From the NCBI RefSeq assembly GCF_019703515.2, contig NC_059351.1, positions 14,759,501 through 14,823,500 on the forward strand: 64,000 bases of DNA, read 5' to 3'. The position numbers and the translations under genes are program-made. Positions 42,973 through 54,862 of this stretch are shown here, one piece after another. How positions within the stretch are numbered: position 1 is the stretch's first letter; each line of letters begins with the position of its first letter. The DNA is from Myxocyprinus asiaticus. Lineage: Eukaryota; Chordata; Actinopteri; Cypriniformes; Catostomidae. The notes under the pieces are model-generated. The model saw only the letters and a program-made list of their open reading frames with translations. It did no database searches and was not told the origin of the DNA.

Positions 42973-45348
42973 TCAACATTCGTCTCTCCTTAGGGCGACT
43001 CTTAGATTTCTCCAGAACTCTGATTTCTTTTCCTCATCTTCGGGCCACTCCAAATACGTCCTGGAGTTCATAATCTTCCTCAGCTTGCAGAAACGCTTGG
43101 GAATCGTCTCCTTCTTGATTGGCTCTAGAAGAATCAAGACAGCAGAATCGTTGTGCTCATCGACAATGCGGAAATGTGAAAAGTCCAGTTCGTAGCGGCA
43201 CCATTCGCTGGACACAAAGTGCTCAGACAGAACAAATAGGGTCCGATGGCTCTTCTCAATTGAGTCAATTATGTTATCCACAATCCAGCGTCCTGGCCTG
43301 AAGTCACGTTTGTGCAAACAGAGTGCAAAGGGAGGATGAGCACTTTCTAGCTCTGGAACTAGGATCTCCTCGACCCACTCAGCATCATGTTGACTGTAAG
43401 ATACAAAAGCGTCATAGCGTATTTCTGTAGCTGATCGACCAACTGCTGGTTTTCGTTTTGCTTGTATCCATGCTTTAGTCATCTGCAGGTACCATACAAC
43501 ATGGAGCTTGTGACAGGTAACAACAATAAGTCCAAGCACTAAGACAGTCACTGAACACAGCACTGAGACAGCGGGAATCATATAGCATTCAAAGACTGAT
43601 AATTTGACACGGTCGATAGTATCACCCCTGAGAGTAAATGGAGTGTCACAGACATAATTATGATGACCATCCTGTAGGGTAACGAAATAATCAACATCCT
43701 GTCTGAAAAAAGCCACAAACTCACAGGAGCACACAAAATTGTTTTGACCCGCCTCCAAGTATTTCAGGTTTTTGTAACGTCTCAGAGCTTTCCCGTTGAA
43801 CATATGCAAGGCGTTCCTTTGGATGAGCAGCGTCTTCAAGCTCAGAAATAATTCCCCCTCTGGCAGTTTCATAAATCTGTTGCCTGACAGTATAAGCTTA
43901 GTAAGCTTAGGAAATCTTTGATGGAACACGGTAAGATCATTTTCACTGAGATCCAGGACTGTCAAGCTAGAAGGCAAGCAAGGGGTCAACTTACGTAGCT
44001 TTATACTTGAAAGGTTCAGAAACCTGAGAGTTGCTGGCCACATACACTCCTCCGGCATAGAAACAAAGCTATTGTGACTTATGTCCAAATATATAAGGCT
44101 CTTCAGTTTGGCCACCAGACTTGTTATCAGCCCAAAAGTTTTTAAAGAGTTCTGGCTCACGTTGAGTGTGTTGAGGTTTTGAAACACCCCTTGACCAGTA
44201 TACAAGGTCTCCTTAATTGTCAGGTCTGACAGTAGATTATTGCTAAGGTCCAAGTACTCAATGTTTTTCAAAAAGACAGAAGTTATATGAGGAATCACAA
44301 AAACTGTGCCATTGATCACAGACACCTTGTGAAGATGCTCTAAGAGGAATGCCAATTGGACCATGCTGCTAAACTCGAAGAAGCCTTGGATGTCAAGATT
44401 ACGTATGTAGGCAGTATGCAAGCTTTTATAATCTGTGGATGTAGCTTTCTGCCACCACCCTTTACCAACTAAATGTACATCTTCAAAACCAATGTAAGAC
44501 AGTGCAGAACCATTCATGATGAACAAGAAAGAGGTGACAGCTTCGTCTGTAGTGGCGCTATTCAGCAAAGTCAAACTCGTAGTGCCCCCTTCTTTCAGCT
44601 CTTTGAAGGGTTCCACTGAAGTGTTTGTTCTGAGTATGACATCTTTAATAATAAGCACAGTTTCAGGGTGGGATACATCTCTAAGAATCTTAGAGACAAG
44701 TTCTGGATCTTTCTGAAAGAGATCTTGAAGGCTCACAGAGACTAAACCAATGGGTCGGGCTGCTCTAAAGCTACCATTCTCATATGACCTCAGGTTACTA
44801 CCAACAAATGTAATCCCATCCAGATGAGTGAGCCCGTCTAAGCAATTCATGTATACCTTCCTCAGTGAAGGACTACCAAATTGCAGTGTCCTCAAGTTTG
44901 ACAGAGACCAAAAGAGAGGAGCAGGCCCGAGGGTGGTGTATGGATTTCCTAAAAGGTTCAAATGTTGAAGAGATTTTAGATCATGGAACCAAGATGAAGA
45001 TAGATTTTTCAGGTTGTTTAAGGACAGATCAAGAACTTCCAGCTTATGTTGAGAGTTGAAAGCTTCTTCATGAATAAACTTGAGCTTGTTCATATGCAGG
45101 TTTAGGTTTTTCAGCTCACTATATAGGCTGAGTTCATTTGAGTCAATTGACTCAATTTGATTGAAAGACAGATCGAGGCCAACAGCATTCACTGGAACTT
45201 TTGGGACCTGTTGGAGATGTTTTGAGGAACAGTTGCAAAAATGTTGCTCATCACATTTATCGCATTTTGTCCAAGAGTTCTCAAAACCTTGAACCAATTT
45301 GAGCATAATAAATAGAATTATGGACTGTTTTGCTCCCAATAATTTCAT
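42973..45348 (-). CDS. tlr2: Toll-like receptor 2, complete coding exon
   Basis: 791 codons without interruption. Residues 1-21 are a signal peptide, and residues 28-42 form a Cys-rich N-terminal cap (CDKCDEQHFCNC). About 19-20 leucine-rich repeats follow to about residue 530, then a Cys-rich C-terminal cap (NNFVCSCEFVAFF...YVCDTPF). Residues ~590-612 are a membrane helix. A TIR domain starts at residue 645 with box 1 YDAFVSYSQHD, box 2 RDFRPGRW (Pro685 is the BB-loop proline equivalent to human Pro681) and box 3 FWRNL. The C-terminal half is strongly TLR2-like (IVDNIIDSIEKS, ELDFSHFR, RKIMNSRTYLEWP). Length agrees with fish TLR2 (about 790). The receptor senses bacterial lipoproteins at the cell surface with TLR1-type partners and signals through MyD88. 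The only broken or odd feature seen is the upstream splice site right before the ATG. Confidence 0.97.
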   Translation of the reverse strand: MKLLGAKQSIILFIMLKLVQGFENSWTKCDKCDEQHFCNCSSKHLQQVPKVPVNAVGLDLSFNQIESIDSNELSLYSELKNLNLHMNKLKFIHEEAFNSQHKLEVLDLSLNNLKNLSSSWFHDLKSLQHLNLLGNPYTTLGPAPLFWSLSNLRTLQFGSPSLRKVYMNCLDGLTHLDGITFVGSNLRSYENGSFRAARPIGLVSVSLQDLFQKDPELVSKILRDVSHPETVLIIKDVILRTNTSVEPFKELKEGGTTSLTLLNSATTDEAVTSFLFIMNGSALSYIGFEDVHLVGKGWWQKATSTDYKSLHTAYIRNLDIQGFFEFSSMVQLAFLLEHLHKVSVINGTVFVIPHITSVFLKNIEYLDLSNNLLSDLTIKETLYTGQGVFQNLNTLNVSQNSLKTFGLITSLVAKLKSLIYLDISHNSFVSMPEECMWPATLRFLNLSSIKLRKLTPCLPSSLTVLDLSENDLTVFHQRFPKLTKLILSGNRFMKLPEGELFLSLKTLLIQRNALHMFNGKALRRYKNLKYLEAGQNNFVCSCEFVAFFRQDVDYFVTLQDGHHNYVCDTPFTLRGDTIDRVKLSVFECYMIPAVSVLCSVTVLVLGLIVVTCHKLHVVWYLQMTKAWIQAKRKPAVGRSATEIRYDAFVSYSQHDAEWVEEILVPELESAHPPFALCLHKRDFRPGRWIVDNIIDSIEKSHRTLFVLSEHFVSSEWCRYELDFSHFRIVDEHNDSAVLILLEPIKKETIPKRFCKLRKIMNSRTYLEWPEDEEKKSEFWRNLRVALRRDEC

Positions 45349-45365
45349 CCTGCAAGAGAAAAAAC
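45349..45365 (-). promoter_or_regulatory. tlr2: Splice acceptor one base before the tlr2 start codon
   Basis: On the minus strand TTTTTTCTCTTGCAG is followed by G and then the ATG (AG at 45351-45350, exon from 45349). A strong acceptor here implies an untranslated upstream exon and an intron in the 5' UTR. Confidence 0.75.
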
Positions 45366-46230
45366 ACTAGTAAGTTTTCATTTTAAAGGATTTTTTAAAT
45401 CATAAATTATTTGATATAGTAATTGATTACAATGAATTAGACATTTATTCTGTACTTGGTATCTATAACCTATTATATGATTGTACAGGACTATTTATAT
45501 ATAAATAATTCAGGTAAATTGGCCCATCAAGTCAGGGGCCAGCTAAGACTGCATGTTATGGTTCTTTAAGATTCAAAAGTCAGTCACTGTAAATAGTCTC
45601 TTGTAATGCCTCTTATAAAATAATATAATTTTTCTCAAAACTGAATTTTTTATAATGACATATTCCAAATAATATAATGCATTCTACTTCTTTGTTACAA
45701 CAGTGTTTTAGGTGTCAATTTTTACTGACCTATTTTAGTTAAACCCATGGCCCATTTTAACTGAACACAGTGGTTTTGACATGGAGGGGGACACCTGACA
45801 TTTAAATACATCTCTGAATTAAAAATGTTTGTTGCAGTTTTTTCTTTTGTTTTGTTTTTTTACATAGAATGATAGAAGAGCCCTCACTAAATACAAAACC
45901 ACTTCTGGAAATTGAGCATTATGTTCATAAACATTTTAATGCTAATGATTTGTCAAAAGTGACCCAGTTTAACTAAATCCATCTTATAGTATTATAGTTA
46001 GTTACATAATGAGTCTATTCAGCAAACACAAGAGTCTGCACAAAAACATAAAGCATAAGTTCTCCATTTCTGATGCAAAATTCTTGGCAATGTACACTCT
46101 GTTTATATCTAATTCATCATATGCCCCCTTCTGTGCAATTGTGTGGCTACTTTTGTAGTCTTAAAACAAGATTGCATTTTACAGTGCTGCCACTACTGCT
46201 TAAGAAAAGACAGAAAAGCTGAAAGATTAC

Positions 46231-46330
46231 CTGGCTGGCATTTCTGCTCTCAACGTTTGCCTGCAGACTGGCAGTCTTAAAAATGGCAGAAAACAGATTC
46301 CAAACACAGAACGCAAACATAGTGTGAGTC
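46231..46330 (-). other. tlr2: Candidate untranslated first exon of tlr2
   Basis: On the minus strand AATGCCAGCCAG is followed by GTAATC, a usable donor at 46230-46229, about 880 bp upstream of the acceptor at 45351. The surrounding sequence is less AT-rich than its neighbours. The 5' limit is a guess. The call is inference only and needs a transcript. Confidence 0.35.
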
Positions 46331-46884
46331 ACAGGAGGCAGTGAAACTGAGTAGCATGACTGAAACAAAATCATGTCTTGATTTTAGATTTTAGATTTTA
46401 GGGAACCATCCGTAGACCAATCTCAGAGCAATTATATTTCTGCACATATTTTCTCATGCTGTACATTTAGTTATAGTTTAGAGATATAGCTAAACATTTT
46501 TCAAACAGCTTTTATGCAAATATTTTTTTGTAAAACTATTTCAGACATCTTTTTATTTTCACTCCACTGAGCACCTCTTTAAAATTAAGGATTTGAAAAG
46601 AGGAAGTCAGCTTGCCACATTGACATTGAAAGTAACTCTATCACACAATGGACAGCTTTACTTCTCCTGTGGTTGTTATATATAGTGTACAGCATCATGA
46701 ACTTTAATTCATGATGAGCAGTTGCAAATATTATACAAGTACAGCAAAAGTAATAAATCAAATTAAAGAAAAGATACACGGTTGATGACATGAATGTAAT
46801 TACCATGCAGTCCTGTGGTAAAAACTATTTAACTAAAATGTTAATATTTATAATATTATTAAACAAACACTTTAGTTGTTACTG
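46331..46884. other. Upstream region of tlr2 (presumed promoter)
   Basis: AT-rich sequence with no ORF of interest and no recognised transposon. If the exon at 46231-46330 is real, the tlr2 promoter lies here. Confidence 0.35.
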
Positions 46885-47745
46885 TAGTATTTAAATAAAT
46901 GTCCGAATTAAACACTCTGGACACTTTTGTTCATACCGTGTGCAAATGCGAGATAACGGGATGTAACTTAGCATTTCCGATTAGTTTGATAGAAAGGCTT
47001 TGCAATGGCGAAATAGGGGCAAGAACTTCCTGTTCAATACAAAACCAGGGAGGGGCTCTCTCAGGTGGAAGCGAACAATGAGCCAAATGTCTGAGACCGA
47101 ATGCATAATAATAAAACTAAATCTTGGGTAGGCCTAGCCCACCTTTGTCAATCGGCCTATGTAACTTACTGAAATGTGATCTGTGAAGTTTACCATTCCA
47201 AATGAAGGACTTCACTATGCTATCAGATTGCTTGAAATAAGAGAGACTGTAGCAGGTAGATGAATTTTGGGATACAATTCATTTTAATAACATTAACCTT
47301 CCCAATCATAGATAAATGTAATGAAGCCCACCTGCCCACATCACTCGAAAATCTTTTTATTAAAGTGTCAAAATGAACTCTAACTAAATAACACAAATTT
47401 GCTGGGAATAAAATACCCAAATACTTAATGCCCTGTTTGGACCACTGGAAGGCACCCGTGTGAAAAGCCATTACCGGGCAGTACGCTGTCAGAGCCAAAG
47501 CTTCGGATTTAGACCACTTACCTCTGTATCCCGAGAACTTAGAAAAGGAATTAATAATTCTGTGGAGGCAAGGAATAGATATAGTAGGGTCGGAGACGAA
47601 AAATAAAATATAATCTGCGTAAAGCAAAAGCTTATGCGCCACACCTCCCGCCACCACCCTTGGAAAATCATCCTCCTTTCTTATCGCGGCTGCTAATGGT
47701 TCCAGGACAAGACAGAACAGTAATGGGGATAGAGGGCAACCCTTC
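46885..47745 (-). mobile_element. L1-type LINE fragment, copy E
   Basis: An internal slice of L1 ORF2, from the RT palm (47747-47223; catalytic box YADY, not YADD) to the region found at the start of copy A. Both the L1 3' end and 5' half are missing, and there is no target duplication, so this is probably what deletions left of a longer copy. It is the TE fragment closest to the tlr2 5' side. Confidence 0.85.
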
Positions 47746-47959
47746 ATAATTGTATTTAATCAAACTACACAATGATGACAGAACTACCTGAACTCTTTGC
47801 CAAATTTCACCAAACCCTTGCATAGATACTGTAGGAGATGTATTTGTTAAATTCATCAATATTTAAAGTGTTTGATGAATTTAAAATATTTCATAATTTA
47901 TTATGGCCCCTTTAAATATATGCATTTTGTATGCATTACTTGTAGTATTGACAGTGAGT
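47746..47959. other. Short non-coding stretch
   Basis: AT-rich, nothing recognised. Confidence 0.6.
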
Positions 47960-48570
47960 TTACATTATGTCTAGTTTCGAAGGCTGCGTCCTCCAGAGGT
48001 CGCATTTGTCAGCCGCATACGTCATCGAGGCTGTCTCGTATCAGGAAAGCGAGTAGGACACTCCGAATGCAGCCTTCAAATGTGACCTTCTTTTACGGGA
48101 ATTCGGAGGATGCATGAGGTGTATCCTTCGTGGGCACTCACAATCCACAATTCTTTGCTTCAAAAGAAATTAACATAATTTGTCTAAATAAAATGACGCC
48201 AATTTGCCCGAAATATGATGTTCAAAAGCAAGTAACGTTAATTCTCAAGTTGAAGTACCTCAGTACATGGGTGTAGAGTATATAATATAGTAATATATTA
48301 TTAAAATAAAGTATTATAGACTAAAAGTACACCTGTAAAGTCTATTTTCTTTTCTCTCTACATCATTATAACTCTCCTAAAATATACCGCTCGTGCTTGT
48401 TAAAGAGTGGCTTGCTGTCATAGCAACAATGTTACGTTCCATTTCCATTTGTCCTACGAAGGCCATCTTGTTTAAATGAGGCTTGTTTAAAGGAGGATGC
48501 TGGGCATACTGCTGCCTTCAAAGGATGCGTCCTACCTAGCGCGCAGCCTTCAAAACGAGACACAGCCTAT
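47960..48570. mobile_element. Small non-autonomous DNA transposon
   Basis: Inverted ends TGTCTAGTTTCGAAGGCTGC (47968) and, reversed from 48562, TGTCTCGTTTTGAAGGCTGC differ at two positions. Sub-terminal AAGGATGC/CCTTCAAA motifs recur inside. There is no transposase. The target duplication is not clear, and the superfamily is not assigned. Confidence 0.7.
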
Positions 48571-48782
48571 GAATAACAAACGTTAAAATGGAACAGTCTC
48601 TTTAAGAACAGTGGCTGTTCAGCAAACGTGTTTCATTTAATCTGTTTCTTTTCCACATCCATGCTGTGAGTTTGAATATATCTGACTGTAAATAACAGAA
48701 CAAGTATTAAAAGAGACTTAAATCAATGAAAATCGACTGTGTAGATCTCAACTGTAAAAGATAACTGGACCGGGGGGAGCCC

Positions 48783-48920
48783 TTAAAGAAACTTGGCCCT
48801 GGGACCCTTGCTAGTCATAATCCACCCCTGAGTATTGCATGTCACAATATGACATGTCAACAAGTCTACAAGTGTTTGTGCATCTAATCACACGCACATA
48901 TTGATGACAGTTTCTTAGAA

Positions 48921-48925
<5 letters not shown>
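48783..48925 (+). repeat. Dispersed repeat abutting (TA)n, copy 2
   Basis: Inverted counterpart of 2717-2850. It runs from CTTGGCCCTGGGACCCTTGC to TTTCTTAGAAATATATAT and then into TA/CA microsatellite. Confidence 0.7.

Positions 48926-48985
<60 letters not shown>
48920..48985. repeat. (TA)n then (CA)n microsatellite
   Basis: About 10 TA units followed by about 22 CA units. Confidence 0.95.
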
Positions 48986-48988
<3 letters not shown>

Positions 48989-49542
48989 CTGGTCAAAACT
49001 TCGAAACTTGACTGAAATGTTTCTCATGATCTTAAAAATCTTTTGATCTGAAGGCATATGTTTAAATGTTTGAAATTAGTTTTGTAGGCAAAAATATAAT
49101 TGTGCCACCATATTAATTTATTTCATTATAAAACTAAAATGTAATTAATTTTTTTTTTTTTTTTAATTGTTGACTTGGACCAAATAATAAAGAAAAGCTG
49201 CCAATAAGTGCCCAACATAGATGGGAACTCCTTCAATACTGTTTAAAAAGCATCCCAGGGTGATACCTCAAGAAGTTGGTTGAGAAAATGTCAAGAGTAC
49301 ATGTCTGCAAATTCTAGACAAAGGGACTTTGAAGATGCTAAAATATAACACAGTTTTGTTTTATTTTTGATTTTGTTTAGTCACAACATAATTCCCATAG
49401 TTCAGTTTATGTTATTCCATAGTTTTGATGACTTTACTATTATTCTAATATGTGAAATAAAAATAAATAAAAAATAAATAAAATAAAATAAAATAAAATA
49501 ATAATAAAGAATGAGTAAGTGTTTCAAAACTTTTGACCGGTA

Positions 49543-49545
<3 letters not shown>
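48985..49545 (+). mobile_element. Tc1/mariner deletion derivative
   Basis: The ends ACTACTGGTCAAAAC and (reversed) ACTACCGGTCAAAAG are inverted repeats of a salmonid/cyprinid Tc1-type family. The interior keeps only the decayed 3' end of the transposase and its 3' UTR (for example AACTCCTTCAA, CATCCCAGGGTGATACCTCA, AGTTTTGATGACTTTACTAT). It lies between CA and TG/TA microsatellites. Confidence 0.8.
49446..49511. repeat. AAATA/AAAATA-rich simple repeat
   Basis: Repeating AAATAAA units at the 3' side of the Tc1 derivative. Confidence 0.9.
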
Positions 49546-49714
<169 letters not shown>

Positions 49715-49844
49715 TTGTTTTCAGTATGGATAGTCTGGACCTTCCCTCTAGATATAATTGTGTAATGCATTTCCTTCAAAAATAGGTATTATAGGTAAAT
49801 AATTAATAATTATTATAGGTAAAATATTTACCTATAAATATAGA

Positions 49845-50010
49845 ACTTCAAAATTTTGGTCACCATTCAATTGCATTGTATGGACCTACAGAGCTGAGAT
49901 ATTCTTCTTAAAAGCTACATTTTGTTCTGCTGAAGAAAGAAATTCATACACATCTGAGATGGCATTAGGGTGAGTAAATGAGAGAATTTAAATTAATGGG
50001 TGAACTGTCC
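49845..50010 (-). repeat. Cyprinid-type dispersed repeat with TTCACCCA end, copy 2
   Basis: Reverse complement of the family at 29170-29545: GACCTACAGAGCTGAGATAT, GAAGAAAGAAATTCATACAC and GGGTGAACTGTCC. It is truncated on the left. Confidence 0.75.
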
Positions 50011-50489
50011 CCAATGTCACACACTGTGATCAGATCCCAGGTAGCATGTAGTAATCAGCCCGAGCTTGGCAGCATAGTGGCGCCTGTGGTTCAGACTTGG
50101 CATCGGCAGGTATGATCGGGCCGAGTGATGCCAGCAGCAGCAGCAATGATTTTTAGTTATGGCGTTAAAGAACTGGGACGATTCCGACTCAGCACAGCTG
50201 GGCCAGATCAGGCCACTTGATGTGGGCCACTTCTGGAAATTATTCGGCTTGGATTTATCTTTATTAGGCTGCATTATACTGTATGTCTATCATAAATTAA
50301 TATCATACACCTGTAATGTCGTAAAATTTGTAAACCACGTGTTTAATATCGTGAATTAGTGAAAAAAATGAAATATGCCTATTATATCTAAAATATAAAT
50401 AAATACTACAGTATGGGAACTTCCCAAATATTTATAAATAGTAAGACAGACATGGCGACGTGACTACACAAGGGTAATTCATTCTTTTC
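50011..50489. other. Non-coding sequence before the I/Nimb LINE
   Basis: Includes a GC-richer stretch (50030-50240) with GGGCCGA/GGGCCAG motifs seen in some fish repeats. No gene recognised. Confidence 0.45.
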
Positions 50490-50843
50490 AGCAGTTTGCT
50501 TTGTAAAGGCGCATTTTGTAAAATTTGCTTCATTTTTTGCATTCAGGTACATACGTGTTTCACTCAGCAGCAGTGGGAGAAGTCTTATTGAACCGGTGAA
50601 AGTGGGGGGGTGAACGCTGTGTTTGTGCTGTGGACCCAGGCAAAACAATGGATTACATAAAAAATGGGCTAATTTAGGAGAAAACAACTTGGGTAAGCAT
50701 CGATGTGGGTGTTCATAGCAGTTGCATTTAAGAGCGAGACTGGAGTGGTTTGGGGGGTTAGTGACGACTGTGCTGTGACTGAAGAGGGTGGCAATGGGAA
50801 GTTTGGATGGAGAAGATGAATCTTCAAACATAGATGGAGAGGA

Positions 50844-50857
50844 ATGTTACCAGGTTC
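50844..50857. repeat. 14-bp target duplication of L1 copy F (left)
   Basis: ATGTTACCAGGTTC, identical to 56680-56693. Confidence 0.95.
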
Positions 50858-50924
50858 CGATTAACATTTTTTATTGATTCAACCATTAAATATACATAGC
50901 AGAACACACATATACAGAATCAGT

Positions 50925-50990
50925 ATACAACCCCCACTATCCCCCCACAATCCCCCACCCGACCCCCAACAACACCCCAGTGGTCACACA
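50925..50990 (-). other. G-rich tract in the L1 copy F 3' UTR (G-quadruplex candidate)
   Basis: On the minus strand there are runs of three to six G separated by one to eight bases (five or more runs). Copy A has a matching tract at 4050-4115 on its coding strand. Mammalian L1 3' UTRs also carry G-rich quadruplex-forming tracts. Confidence 0.6.
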
Positions 50991-51019
50991 ACCATAAACA
51001 CACAATAAAAATAAATTAA

Positions 51020-54000
51020 TTAATTAATAAAAAAAATGTAAAAAATAAAACAATCACACACATAAAACCCGTAAACCTCTCTCTCCACTGTCCCACCCCG
51101 AGAGCCCTCCAAAAAAGACAGATGTCTGCCCCAATTCTTCGCAAACATGTCCAGACTCCCCAGTCTTCTGGATACCCCCTTCTCAAGAGCTGCCACTCTG
51201 GCCATCTCTGAACACCACTCCTGAAAAGGGGGCACTCCAGCCAACTTCCAACTCCTCAAAGTGATCTGTCTGGCGATCATAACACTAGTTAGGACCCAGT
51301 TTTTCATGTGCTTATTCTCCAAATTAATGACTGCCCCATCTCCCAAGATACAGAGTCTGGGGCAAAATAAAATTTGAGAGGCCAAAACCTTGCACATAAA
51401 ACTCTGAATTCTCATCCAAAATTCTTGCATCTTAACACATCCCCAAAAAACATGGGTTGTGTCTTCATCTTCTAATTGACATCGCCAGCAGTGGGTGTGT
51501 CTTTAAAACCAAGCCTATGCAATCTAGAGGGGGTCCAATAGACTCTATGTAAAATCTTAAATTGCATGAGGCGAACCCTTGTGTCTCTGGATGCAGATTT
51601 AACATTTTTAGAATCCCAGCCCACTCTCCCTCCTCCAATACCAAATTTAGATCTTTCTCCCATAATCTCTTAAGAGAAGTTGAAGTTCCATCTCCCAGAC
51701 TCTGAATTAGTAGGGAGTAATATACCGATGCCTCATGACCTTTTCCAAAAGCAGCAATCACCTCTCCCAGAGTATCCGCCATTCTAGGAGGGTGTAAACC
51801 ACTCCCAAAAACAGTACAGAGCAGGTGGCGCAGCTGTAAATACTTATAGAACTGAGATCTAGGAATCCCAAAAAGTTTAACCAAATTTTGAAAGGATCTC
51901 AACACTTTATTCTCATACAGGACACCGAGTGTAGTAACCCCACTCCCAATCCACTCTGACCAGCAAAAAGGGGACTAGTTGATGCATAGTTTGGGGTTCA
52001 GCCATATGCTTGAGGCAACATTTAAAAAAATGTCAGAATTAAACAATCTGGACACATTTGTGCATACCGAGTTCAAGTGCGAGATAACGGGATGTAACTT
52101 AGCTTCTCCAATTAATTTGATAGAAAGGCTCTGCAGTGGCGAAATAGGGGCAAGAACTTCCTGTTCTATACAGAACCAGGGAGGGGCTCTCTCAGGTGGA
52201 AGCGACCAATGAGCCAAATGTCTGAGACCGAATGCATGATAATAAAATAAAATCTTGGGTAGGCCTAGCCCACCTTTGTCAATCGGCCTATGTAACTTAT
52301 TGATGTAATTTGGGACACTTACCATTCCAAATGAAAGACTTTGCTATGCTATCAAATTGCTTGAAATAAGAGAGGGGGACATCTACAGGGAGAGACTGCA
52401 GTAAGGAATTGAATTTTGGAATACAATTCTTTTTAATAACATTAACCTTCCCAATCATAGATAAATGTAATGAAGCCCACCTGCCCACATCGCTCGAAAA
52501 CCGTTTTATTAAGGGGTCAAAATTAACTCTAACTAAATCACACAAATTTGCTGGAAATAAAATACCCAAATACTTAATGCCCTATTTGGGCCACTGGAAA
52601 GCACTTGGCTGGAAAGCCGTATCTGGGCAGAACGCTGTCAGAGACAAAGCTTCGGATTTAGACCAATTGACTCTATATCCTGAAAACTTAGAAAAGGAAT
52701 GAATAATTCTGTGGAGGCAAGGCATATATCTACTGGGGTCAGAGACAAATAATAAAATATCATCTGTGTAAAGCAAGAGTTTATGTGCCATTCCTCCCGC
52801 CACCACCCCTGGAAAATCATACTCCTTTCTTATTGCGGTTGCTAATGGATCCAGGGCAAGACAGAACAATAATGGGGAAAGAGGGCAACACTGCCGGGTG
52901 CCCCTATCCAAAGTAAAATAATCTGAAATTAATCCATTTGTTTGTACCGCCGCTACTGGGTGTCTATAAAGTAACTTAATCCATCCAATAAACGTACTCC
53001 CAAACCCGTATATTTCCAAAACCTTAAAAGATAATCCCATTCTACCACATCAAATGCCTTTTCAGCATCAAGTGAGATGACAGCGACCGGAGATTGTTCA
53101 TTCGCTACTGACCACATGATATTGATGAGACCCCTAATGTTATCAGAAGAGCTACGGCCCCAAATAAACCCCACTTGATCTATATGTATAAGTGATGTCA
53201 TAACTTTACTTAATCGATTAGCCAGAATTTGTGACAAAATTTTTACATCTAACTGGATCAGGGAAATTGGACAGTAACTTTTACACTCACTTGGATCTTT
53301 GTCCTTTTTAAGAATCAGACTGATCCGGGCTTGTGTCATGGTTGGCGGAAGCTTTCCATTCTTTAATGATTCAGTATAAACTTCTAGCAAAAGTGGAGCC
53401 AGTTCTGTAGCATAAGATTTGAAAAATTCAGCAGCAAAGCCATCAGGCCCCGGAGATTTGCCTGTAGGTAAGGCCTTAATAACCTCGCCAAGCTCCTCCA
53501 AGGTTATCTCAGAATCAAGAGAATTTTTTTGCTCAGTCGTCAGTTTAGGGAGATCTAATGGTTCCACAAAGTTTCTAAAATCTTCATCAGTAGACGAAGA
53601 CGTGGAACTATAGAGATCAAAGTAGAATTCTTTAAAAGCATTATTAATATCAATGGCCGAGGTAAATATTTCACTACCAGCCGATTTCACTGAGAGAATG
53701 GTAGAAAAAGACTCTCACTGCTTTATATATCTAGCCAAAAGTTTTCCTGCTTTGTCGCCCGACTCAAAGTATGACTGTCTTGCCCTGAATAACCAAAACT
53801 CCACTTTCTGCGACAAAATAGTATTATATCCATATTTCAATCGAGTCAATTCTCTGAGGCCATTGGATGAAAAACAGCGCTTCAGCTCTGCTTCGGCATT
53901 TTTAATATTTCCTTCCAACTCCACGAGTTCTCCTGCTTTGGATTTTTTGATGAATGAGGCAACTGTATGATCCGACCCCTTAGAACCGCCTTAAGTGCCT

Positions 54001-54862
54001 CCCAAGCCATGCCCACAGTGGATACTGAGGACCAATTGGTCTCCATATAAACACTGATTTCAGCCTTTAGCATTTGTTGGAAATCAGGATTTTGCAAAAG
54101 GAACACATTAAGGCGCCAGCTATATGATTTCTTTTTCTCCGTATGTGGCACCTACTCTAAACTCACCAGGGCGTGATCTGAGACTAAGATATTTCCAACT
54201 GAGCAATCAACAACAGATGAAATGAGGGACTTGGATATAAAAAAAAAATCTATTCTATAATAAATCTTATGGACTGATTAAAAAAATGTATAGTCTCTAC
54301 CAGATGGGTTCAAAAGTCTCCAAATATCTGTAAGACCAAGATTTCTACACATCCTGTGAAGCGTCAAGGTTGCTATAGGAGGCTTACACACTTTTGCTTC
54401 ACTGTGATCAAGGACTGAGTCCATCAAAAGATTAAAGTCTCCTCGCAATATTATATCATGAGGGGTGCCAGCGGTTTGCAACATCCCTTCAAGATCTATA
54501 AAAAAGCCCTGATTATCAGCATTAGGCGCATAAATATTAGCCAAAATCAACCTTTGCCCTTGAATTTCAGCTAAAACAATAATGACGCTTCCTAATTTAT
54601 CTTTAATCTGTTTGAGAAATTTGAATTGTAAATGTTTATTTACCAATATAATGACTCCTTTGCTCTTACTTGAGCCAACACTAAAGAAAACATGTCCACC
54701 CCATATCTTCCCAAATTTTTCAGCTTCCTGCGGGGAGAGAAACACTATATCATATTTCTTACGTTTAAGAAAAGTAATAACCTTCCTTCTTTTTATGGGG
54801 TACCCCAACCCATTCACATTCCATGTCTAGAGAGATAGTACACTCATATTAACAACTGACAT
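51020..54862 (-). pseudogene. L1 copy F ORF2: endonuclease and reverse transcriptase, broken
   Basis: The ATG at 54862-54860 is followed by a stop within the N-terminal STWNVNGLG region. 54817-54278 carries the rest of the endonuclease (NIYAPNADNQ; the GGDFN motif reads RGDFN). Pieces at 54151-53882, 53924-53715, 53690-52953 (LPTGKSPGPDGFAAEFF) and 53040-52582 (RGTRQCCPLSPLLF, then LLYTDDILLF) cover the RT, followed by 52569-52297, 52325-51975, 51905-51465 and 51430-51020 for the C-terminus. The catalytic box is TDD-type (Ala to Thr) with both Asp kept. At least seven frame breaks are present. Confidence 0.9.

Noticed and set aside
44516..45059. Plus-strand ORFs opposite tlr2
   Set aside because: They are antisense shadows with no domain similarity.
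50406..50831. 141-codon minus ORF
   Set aside because: It is antisense to the 5' UTR and ORF1 start of the I/Nimb LINE, with no recognisable domain.
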